Shown piece after piece: positions 57,696 to 64,000 of a stretch of DNA of 64,000 bases. The translations under genes were made by a program, and so were the position numbers. The notes under the pieces are model-generated. The model did not search any database. It was not told the DNA's origin and was given only the letters and a program-made list of their open reading frames with translations. Source of the DNA: CAZTTG01 sp964615935 (GTDB lineage Bacteria; Planctomycetota; UBA1135; GCA-002686595); assembly GCA_964615935.1 (NCBI GenBank), contig CAZTTG010000006.1, positions 44,244 through 108,243 on the forward strand. The letters run 5' to 3'. Positions within the stretch are counted from its first letter, which is position 1. Each line of letters opens with the position of its first letter.

Positions 57696-59126
57696 GTGAC
57701 CGCCTCTCCCGAGGTGGGGATCCGGGCGGTGATGCGGCTGGCCTGGCCGGCGATCCTCTCCTATCTCCTCAACAACACCTACCGCATCAACGACCAGTTC
57801 TGGGTCCAGGGGCTGGGCGGCGACGCGCAGGCGGCCATCGGGGCCAGCCTGTTCGTCCTGATCATGAACTTCGCCGTCCTCTTCCTGGCGGTGGGCGGCA
57901 CCCTGGCCCTGGTGGCGCGCGCGGTGGGCGCGGGCGACGTCGCGGCCCGCGACGGTGTGTTGCGCCACGCGTTGCTCCTGGGCCTCTTCATCGGCGTCGG
58001 GCTGACCGCGGCGGGGACCGCGGGCACGCCCTGGATCGTCGGCCTCCTGGGGCTCGAGGGCTCGGCGGCGCGGATGGCCGAGCAGTACCTGGGCACGCTC
58101 TTCCTGTGCATGCTGCCCCTGGTGTTCATCCCGATCATCGACAACGCCCTGATCGGCATGGGGAACACGCTCCTGCCCATGCTGATGCAGCTCCTGTCGC
58201 TGCTGATCAACTTCCTGCTCAACCCGCTCCTGATCTACGGCGCCCGGGCGGCCGAGCACGCCCCCTCCGATGCGGTGGCGCCGATCGCCTCCCTGGCGGC
58301 GCACCTCGCCAGCGCCTTCGGTCTGGAGGAGGGTCTGGGCATGCGCGGCGCGGCCCTGGCCACGGTGATCTCGCGGCTGGTGGCGGTCCTCCTGGGGCTC
58401 TTCTGCCTCCTGCGCCTGTACCGCGTGCGCCTGGTGGGCGCCGGCCGCCGACCCGACTTCCCCCTGATGCGCGACATCCTGGCGATCAGCGCCCCCACGG
58501 CCCTGTCCATCGCCTTCTACGCGGGGGTCTACTGGGCCCTGCTCAACCTGGTGCTGACCGGCCTGGGCGAGGACGCGGTCGCCGGGCTGGGCATCGGCTT
58601 CCAGGTCTTCGAGGGCGTGGCCTTTCCCTGCTACCTGGGGGTTGGCATGGCCGGGGCTTCGCTGGTGGGTCGCGCCCTGGGCGCGCGGCGCCAGGAGCTG
58701 GCCTGGGAGGCGGTGGCCAGCGTCCGCCGGCTGGGGATCCTCCTGGGAGCCCTGATGACCGCCGTCTTCCTCCTGGGCGGCGCTCCCGTGGCGCGGATCT
58801 TCACGCGGGACGAGGGTGTCCTGCGCGAGACGGTGGCCTACGTCACGGCGCTGGCCTTCTCGCAGATCTTCGTGGCCATCGAGGTGGTCCACGAGAAGGT
58901 CCTGGCCGGAGCCGGCCACACCCGGCCGCCGATGTGGGTCAGCGCCTCGGGCAACCTCCTGCGCATCCCGCTCGCCTGGCTCCTGGCCGGACCGCTGGGC
59001 CTGGCCAGCCTGGGGGTCTGGTGGGCCATCAACCTGACGACCCTCGGGAAGGCCGCCCTGCAGTTCCACCTCGTGCGGCGCGGGACCTGGGCGGCGCGCA
59101 GCCTGCGCCCGGCCCGGAGGGCGTAG
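57696..59126 (+). CDS. MATE-family multidrug/toxin exporter
   Basis: The 476-residue protein has twelve hydrophobic segments in two related halves, beginning VMRLAWPAILSYLLNNTYRINDQFWVQGLG, as is typical of MATE exporters (MatE domain). The second half starts LMRDILAISAPTALSIAFY. Such proteins export cationic compounds using Na+ or H+. GTG 57696 follows the preceding stop by 13 bases and is the first start before the conserved sequence. The substrate is not predictable. Confidence 0.9.
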   Translation: MTASPEVGIRAVMRLAWPAILSYLLNNTYRINDQFWVQGLGGDAQAAIGASLFVLIMNFAVLFLAVGGTLALVARAVGAGDVAARDGVLRHALLLGLFIGVGLTAAGTAGTPWIVGLLGLEGSAARMAEQYLGTLFLCMLPLVFIPIIDNALIGMGNTLLPMLMQLLSLLINFLLNPLLIYGARAAEHAPSDAVAPIASLAAHLASAFGLEEGLGMRGAALATVISRLVAVLLGLFCLLRLYRVRLVGAGRRPDFPLMRDILAISAPTALSIAFYAGVYWALLNLVLTGLGEDAVAGLGIGFQVFEGVAFPCYLGVGMAGASLVGRALGARRQELAWEAVASVRRLGILLGALMTAVFLLGGAPVARIFTRDEGVLRETVAYVTALAFSQIFVAIEVVHEKVLAGAGHTRPPMWVSASGNLLRIPLAWLLAGPLGLASLGVWWAINLTTLGKAALQFHLVRRGTWAARSLRPARRA

Positions 59127-59231
59127 GCCGGACTCTCAGGGAGGGCGCAGACCGCCTCGGGGCGTGTATCGACCCGGGCTCTGGCTTACACTGCTACGCC
59201 GTTCCCCGCCCGCCCGCGTCCAGGAGTCACC

Positions 59232-59711
59232 ATGCCCGCCCCGCTCTTGATCGAGAAGGAGAAGCTCGAGCTCACCGAGATCGTGATCCCCATCGAGAAG
59301 ATCCGCGAGGTGTGCAAGCAGCGCGGCCGGCTCGAGCTACTCGACGGGATCACCTACTTCGACCTGGAGGAGAGCCTGGTGGTCGGCTTTCGGGACCTGA
59401 AACCAGACGACTGGTGGACCGCCGACCACATCCCGGGCCGCCCGATCTTCCCCGGGGTGCTCATGATCGAGGGCGCCGCCCAGCTCTGCACCTACCACTT
59501 CATCCACCGCCGCCCCGACCAGGAGGGCAAATTCGTGGGCTACCGGGGGGTCGACGACGTGCGCTTCCGGGGCATGGTCGGGCCGGGGCAGCGCATCACC
59601 TGGGTGGGCCAGGCCCGGCGCCTGCGCCGGAACATGTTCACCTACGCCACCCAGGCCTTCACCGAGGGTCGGATGGTCTTCGAGGGCACCATCCTGGGCG
59701 CGGTGCTGTGA
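59232..59711 (+). CDS. FabZ-like 3-hydroxyacyl-ACP dehydratase
   Basis: The 159-residue hotdog-fold protein contains HIPGRPIFPGVLMIEGAAQL at about residues 66-85. The catalytic histidine and the glutamate of the FabZ signature are both in place, and FRGMVGPGQRITW follows. FabZ-type enzymes dehydrate 3-hydroxyacyl-ACP in fatty acid synthesis. The N-terminal extension (about 50 residues) and the absence of neighbouring fab or lpx genes suggest a specialised relative. A ccaggag ribosome-binding site precedes the ATG, and TACACT (59188-59193) is a possible -10. Confidence 0.82.
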   Translation: MPAPLLIEKEKLELTEIVIPIEKIREVCKQRGRLELLDGITYFDLEESLVVGFRDLKPDDWWTADHIPGRPIFPGVLMIEGAAQLCTYHFIHRRPDQEGKFVGYRGVDDVRFRGMVGPGQRITWVGQARRLRRNMFTYATQAFTEGRMVFEGTILGAVL

Positions 59712-59734
59712 GGCCTCTCTGTTAGGATCCGGAC

Positions 59735-61360
59735 ATGCACCGCCCCGCGATCTGCGCCGCCCTGGGACTCCTGCTCCTGGCCGGCTGCGACGGCTCCTCG
59801 CGGACCTCCATCGACGGGCCCGACCACGTCGTCCTGATCCTGATCGACACCCTGCGCGCCGATCACCTCGGCGGCTGGGGCTACGAGCCCGGCTCCACCC
59901 CCGCCCTGGACCGATTGGCGAGCGAGGGGGTGCGCTTCGAGCGCGCCATCTCCCAGAGCTCGTGGACCGCGCCCTCGGTGCTCTCGCTCTTCACCGGGCG
60001 CTACCTGGCCGACGACCGCCTGGACCTGCCGGGCGAACTCACCACCCTGGCGGAGTGCTTCCAGCGCGCCGGCTGGGCCACCCGGGCCTTCATCTACAAC
60101 GACATCATCAACGAGGAGAACGGCTTCCGGCGGGGCTTCGACGAGTTCACCCAGCACGTGCCCTACACCGCGGACGAGCCGGTCGCGCAGTGGCTGGCCA
60201 GCCGCGCCGGCGAGAAGACCTTCACCTACGTCCACCTCAACGAGCCCCACGACCCCTACCTGCCCGAGGACCCGAGCTTCCACCGCCGGCTGAAGGAGCC
60301 CGGCGAGGTGGATCCGGAGCGGATGGCCTACTACCGCAGCGTGAGCGAGGAGCTGGGTCTCTCCGACCATGACGCCAGCGTCCGCCACATAGCGAAGGAG
60401 ATCGCCGGCTACGACGACGACGTCAGCTTCACCGACTGGCGCGTGGGCAACCTGCTCGAGGCCCTGGAGCGCAGCGGCCAGTCCGGGAGCTCCGCGGTGC
60501 TGGTCACCGCCGACCACGGGGAGGGCCTGTGGACCCGGGTGGCCTACCACACCGGCAAGCGCAAGGAGGCTGAGGATGCGGGCGAGGATCCCACGCTGGT
60601 CAATACCCTGATGCCCACCCACGGCAACCAGGTGAGCCACGAGCTGGTCCACGTGCCCCTGATCCTGCGGGCTCCCGGGCTGCCCGCCGGGCGCGCGATC
60701 GCTGAGCTGGTGGAGAACGTCGACATCGCCCCCACCCTGCTGCACCTCGCCGACGTCGCTCCCCCCGAGAACCTCCCCGGCCGGAGCCTGCTCGACCTCC
60801 TCGAAGATCCCGAGGCCTGGACGGAAGCGAAGCCCTACGCATTCTCGACCACTCGCTTCGCCTCCAGGGTGGAGACCCAGGACGGCTGGCAGCTCATCCT
60901 CCCCACCGAGCTGGGCATGTGCGCCGAGGAGCTGACGACCGAGCTCTACGACCTGAAGGCCGATCCGCGCGCTCGCCGCAACATCGCCTCCGAGCACCCC
61001 GAGCGCGTGGAGCACATGAGCCGCCTGGCCGAGGAGCGCCGCGCGATCGGCATCCGTCGGGGAGCGACCAGCATGAACGCCGGGGACCTGAGCGCCGACG
61101 CCCTGAAGGTCCTGGATGCGCTGGGCTACACCGGCAGCATCGTCGACGAGGTGCGCGAGGAGTTCGCCCGCGCGACCTTTGCCGAGCTCCTGGCCCTCTT
61201 CGCCGAGTCCGATCCCTGCGTGGTGCGCCTCGAGATCGCCCGCGCATTGAAGGGCCGCGAGCTCGCCGCCGAGGAGGAGGCCGCCATCCGGGAGCTGATG
61301 GCCGGTGAGAGGTGGCCGGCGGTGCAGAAGGCGCTCTCGGAGGCGCTCGGCGAGGGCTAG
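59735..61360 (+). CDS. sulfatase-fold lipoprotein
   Basis: The 541-residue protein has a lipoprotein signal (LGLLLLAGC, cysteine near residue 20) and the alkaline-phosphatase superfamily fold: LILIDTLRADHLG, then SSWTAPSVLSLFTGRYL, LNEPHDPY, TADHGEGLW and THGNQVSHELVHVPLI. The position of the formylglycine-forming Cys/Ser in sulfatases is a threonine here (WTAPS). It may thus be a phosphoryl-transfer or phosphatase-type enzyme rather than a sulfatase. TAGGAT (59723-59728) ends six bases before the ATG, suggesting a leaderless transcript. Confidence 0.85.
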   Translation: MHRPAICAALGLLLLAGCDGSSRTSIDGPDHVVLILIDTLRADHLGGWGYEPGSTPALDRLASEGVRFERAISQSSWTAPSVLSLFTGRYLADDRLDLPGELTTLAECFQRAGWATRAFIYNDIINEENGFRRGFDEFTQHVPYTADEPVAQWLASRAGEKTFTYVHLNEPHDPYLPEDPSFHRRLKEPGEVDPERMAYYRSVSEELGLSDHDASVRHIAKEIAGYDDDVSFTDWRVGNLLEALERSGQSGSSAVLVTADHGEGLWTRVAYHTGKRKEAEDAGEDPTLVNTLMPTHGNQVSHELVHVPLILRAPGLPAGRAIAELVENVDIAPTLLHLADVAPPENLPGRSLLDLLEDPEAWTEAKPYAFSTTRFASRVETQDGWQLILPTELGMCAEELTTELYDLKADPRARRNIASEHPERVEHMSRLAEERRAIGIRRGATSMNAGDLSADALKVLDALGYTGSIVDEVREEFARATFAELLALFAESDPCVVRLEIARALKGRELAAEEEAAIRELMAGERWPAVQKALSEALGEG

Positions 61361-61367
61361 CCGGGGC

Positions 61368-64000
61368 CTACAGCCCGAACAGGACCTTCAGCCCGTTCGA
61401 CAGCCCGATCCCGTAGCCGTCCAGGTGCTGCGGGTCGCGATACCAGAGCTGGAAGTAGCGGGTCACCCCCACGTCCTGCAGGTCCACGTGCACCGGCACC
61501 GTGGCGCAGGAGAAGACGTCCCACTGGTAGTTCTGCCAGCGCGTGATGGGCGTGGCCAGCAGCAGGGTGCCGCCCATGAAGGGCTTGGAGTCCGGCTCGC
61601 TCGAGTGGATCACGATGCCGGGCTTGCCGGGAACGCCCAGGATGCCCTCCAGGGCGAGGTTGTTGGCGGTCCAGGTAGCCGTGCCGCTGCCGTCCAGGAG
61701 CGTCTCCAGGCCCAGCGAGTTGACCTTGCCCTGCCCGTAGGTGTAGTAGCCGCCGGGCTGCGGGATGCGGTAGTCCCAGATCCCCCGACCATAGGTCGCG
61801 TAGCGGACGATGTCCGGCGGCACGGCCTCGACCGACCAGTAGGTGGTGATCGGGGCCTCGTTGGACATGATGTTCTCCCAGCTCGAGCTCTGGCGGTCCC
61901 AGCGCCAGGCGCCGCTCTCGGTCCCGGCGTAGAGGTCGCCCGAGCCGTCGGGGGCGTACACCAGATCGTACACCACGGTCTGCGGCAGGCCGCTGGCGAT
62001 GGGCGACCAGCTCTGTCCCCCGTCGATGGAGCGGATCACGCCGGCGGTGCTGTAGCCCGAGCCGCCCACCGCGACCTCGTCGCGATCGGTGGGGTGCACC
62101 GCGATGGTCTGGCCGTAGAGGTAGTGCGAGCCCGGGGCGCCGCTCTGGGTGTGGGTCCAGTTCACGCCGTGATCCTGGGAGACGAACAGGCCCCCCCCGT
62201 TGGTGACCGCGTACATGCGCTGCGAATCGGTGGGTGCGATTCCCAGGGCGCTGACGTATTGGCCGCCGGCGACCGTGAAGTCCTGGGTGGAGTGCTGGCT
62301 GTGGGTCCAGGTGGTCGTGTTCACGCGCCGGTAGCGGTACAGCACGTCGCTGCCGAAGAAGAAGCACTCGTTGTCGAGCGGATCGCCCAGCAGGAAGGGC
62401 AGCCAGGGCTTCGGGGCGCCCGGAGGGAAGTCCGCGGTCCACAGGAAGGGGGTGAAGGCGCCGTCCTGGATCAGGATGAAGCCCGGGTAGACCGAGTACA
62501 CCAGGTCGTGGGTGCCGTCGCCCGAGGTCAGGTGGGCGTAGTCCCCCGAGATCTCCTGGGTCAGGGCGCTCGAGGGGCCCGGGCCGGAGGAGGGCTGCAC
62601 CGTGCCCAGCTGGTAGCCCTGGTCCTGGGAGCCGGCCGCCACCCGGTTCGGATTCGCGCTGGAGGTCAGGGCCGAGTAGTACTGGCTCACCCCCAGCCCC
62701 GACAGCGTCAGGTTCAGCCAGCTGGCCCCGCCGTCCCGGGACTCGAAGATGCCGCCGTCGGTGGAGATGTACCAGATGTCGTCCTGGGGGGCGGCCGGAT
62801 CGGGCCAGCAGTGGATCCCGGGGATGTCGGCGTGCAGCTTGTGGGCCGGGTCGCCGTAGTAGGAGCCCCAGGTGTTGATCCGACCGAAGCTGCCTCCCCC
62901 GTCGATCGAGCGCCAGCCCTCGACGCCGCCGTAGATCACCGTGAAGGGATCGCTGGTCGAGGCGCACAGCGACTCCCAGAAGTCGTCGATGTCGTGGGTG
63001 TGCTGGAAGACCGCACCGGCGTTGTGGGAGACGTAGAGCTTCCACTGCCCGGCCTCCTTCATGGCCGCGTAGAGCGAGGGCGATCCGGCCTCGGAGCCGG
63101 TCAGCACTCCCTCGGTCGAGCTCAGGGCGAAGCCCGATACGATGGGGAATGTGTGTCCGCCATCGGTCGAGCGCCGCAGCCCCCCGCCCGAGAGGACCCA
63201 CACGTTGTCCTGCGCGGCCGGCCCCTTGCGGGGCACCCACATCCAGCCACGGAAGTCCTGGGTGCCCTCCCAGCGCAGATCGAAGCTCCTGCCGTAGTCG
63301 GTCGAGGCGTAGATCCCCAGGTAGCTGCTCCCGCCGACCCCCCCGCCGCGCTGAGCGGCGAGCAGGATGGTGGGCGCGGCGTCGTCGAGCACGCCCAGGC
63401 TGCGCACCTCGGTCACGTACTGGAGCCCGTCGGGGGTCTCCCAGGTGAGCCCCTGGTTCCGCGACACGAACACCGAGCTGCCGGCCGCGGTCAGGACCAC
63501 GTCGGGATCGCCGGGCGACTCGCCCGGCAGGGCCAGGATCTCGTACACCCCGCCGTAGACGTTGTCGGCGATGGGCGTCCAGCTCGAGCCGTCCATGGCG
63601 CCGCGCCAGGCGCCGCCCCGCGACGAGCCGGCGTACAGGGTCTGGCCGTCGGGGCCGATGGCCGCGCAGTGCATGCGCCCGGCCTGGTTGCTGCTGCCGA
63701 TCTCGGTCCACGCCGCGCCGCCGGCCTCGGGGCCGTGGAGCCGGCCGAGCTGGTTGCGCCGGGCCATCTCGCGCAGGCCGTTGGCGCGCTCGATCGCGCG
63801 CCAGTCGACGCCCGGCGGGGCCCGGTGCAGCTCCTCGATCCAGCGCGCGCGCCCCACCTTGTTGCGGTGCTCGGCGTCCGCATCGAGGCGGTGCTCGGTG
63901 GGTGCGGGCGGGAGGGGCCGCGCCGGCGCGGCGCCCCCCGGGGCCGAACCCGTCCAGGCGGCCAGGAGCAGGGCGCTACAGGCGGCGGGGAGGGTTCTCC
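61368..64000 (-). CDS. second BNR/Asp-box propeller protein (5' end outside window)
   Basis: At least 876 residues are visible. Blades with Asp boxes include STDYGRSFDL, STDGGHTFPI, SIDGGGSFGRI, SRDGGASWLNL, SQDHGVNWTH and SIDGGQSWSPI. The frame stays open from the first GTG (63857) to the window edge and reads an export signal there (ACSALLLAAWTGSAPGGAA), so the real start lies outside. The C-terminal 120 residues form a separate module ending YFQLWYRDP ... GIGLSNGLKVLF, a tail of the kind repeatedly seen in secreted planctomycete proteins. It is a paralogue of the protein at 51772-53910, without sialidase catalytic motifs. Confidence 0.8.
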   Translation of the reverse strand, partial: RTLPAACSALLLAAWTGSAPGGAAPARPLPPAPTEHRLDADAEHRNKVGRARWIEELHRAPPGVDWRAIERANGLREMARRNQLGRLHGPEAGGAAWTEIGSSNQAGRMHCAAIGPDGQTLYAGSSRGGAWRGAMDGSSWTPIADNVYGGVYEILALPGESPGDPDVVLTAAGSSVFVSRNQGLTWETPDGLQYVTEVRSLGVLDDAAPTILLAAQRGGGVGGSSYLGIYASTDYGRSFDLRWEGTQDFRGWMWVPRKGPAAQDNVWVLSGGGLRRSTDGGHTFPIVSGFALSSTEGVLTGSEAGSPSLYAAMKEAGQWKLYVSHNAGAVFQHTHDIDDFWESLCASTSDPFTVIYGGVEGWRSIDGGGSFGRINTWGSYYGDPAHKLHADIPGIHCWPDPAAPQDDIWYISTDGGIFESRDGGASWLNLTLSGLGVSQYYSALTSSANPNRVAAGSQDQGYQLGTVQPSSGPGPSSALTQEISGDYAHLTSGDGTHDLVYSVYPGFILIQDGAFTPFLWTADFPPGAPKPWLPFLLGDPLDNECFFFGSDVLYRYRRVNTTTWTHSQHSTQDFTVAGGQYVSALGIAPTDSQRMYAVTNGGGLFVSQDHGVNWTHTQSGAPGSHYLYGQTIAVHPTDRDEVAVGGSGYSTAGVIRSIDGGQSWSPIASGLPQTVVYDLVYAPDGSGDLYAGTESGAWRWDRQSSSWENIMSNEAPITTYWSVEAVPPDIVRYATYGRGIWDYRIPQPGGYYTYGQGKVNSLGLETLLDGSGTATWTANNLALEGILGVPGKPGIVIHSSEPDSKPFMGGTLLLATPITRWQNYQWDVFSCATVPVHVDLQDVGVTRYFQLWYRDPQHLDGYGIGLSNGLKVLFGL

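Overview
The window is very GC-rich, and third codon positions are almost always G or C. It has dense, often overlapping genes with ATGA, GTGA or TAATG junctions. Several features point to a member of the Planctomycetota, probably a high-GC lineage of the Saltatorellus/Poly30 kind. These are a long MoxR / DUF58 / VWA operon with two squalene-cyclase-like repeat proteins, large secreted PQQ-type and BNR-type beta-propellers, sulfatase-like enzymes, a hybrid Ser/Thr kinase, and a bacterial RNA 2'-phosphotransferase. The assignment rests on gene content and was not computed. No rRNA, tRNA, CRISPR array or phage was seen.

Layout. 1-5280: folK and pssA on the minus strand, then eno, an FtsB/DivIC-like gene and a secreted propeller protein on the plus strand. 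5412-25212: about 20 kb of co-directional genes reading MoxR ATPase, DUF58, BatA-like VWA, second VWA, PQQ/TPR protein, cyclase-repeat protein, DUF4175-like protein, giant coiled coil, small coil protein with a broken Gln-rich tail, and a second cyclase-repeat protein. This looks like an envelope machine: a cytoplasmic AAA+ chaperone, MIDAS-bearing membrane proteins, and exported coils and propellers. 25217-34708 (minus): larE; a sugar nucleotidyltransferase with a gamma-carbonic-anhydrase homologue; thiS-thiG-CPBP protease; rlmI; a HEAT/TPR protein with a sigma-54-type AAA+ regulator. 34932-39728 (plus): nusA-infB-rbfA behind a leader with a terminator-like hairpin. 39748-49948: cysS, a kinase-AAA-TPR regulator, a WaaP/InaA-type kinase, a KptA-like protein with a huge Arg/Asp/Glu/Gly tail, a membrane protein, and a dicarboxylate symporter carrying a PDZ-like insert. 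50138-50147 is an assembly gap. 50287-64000: a small hypothetical, two secreted proteins, a phosphodiesterase-like protein, a carboxypeptidase-regulatory-like protein, a MATE exporter, a FabZ-like dehydratase, a sulfatase-fold lipoprotein and a second BNR propeller running off the window.

The most striking observation is a roughly 166-bp near-perfect palindrome (9658-9823). It lies in frame inside the second VWA gene, just after an ATG that overlaps the stop of the preceding gene. Removing 162 bp restores a clean reading frame, so this looks like a MITE-like element that inserts 54 codons into a protein. Other notable points are a gene interrupted by two in-frame TGA codons (23592, 23613), a PDZ-like domain inside an SDF symporter, a KptA homologue lacking the usual HGT motif, and a terminator-like hairpin in the nusA leader.
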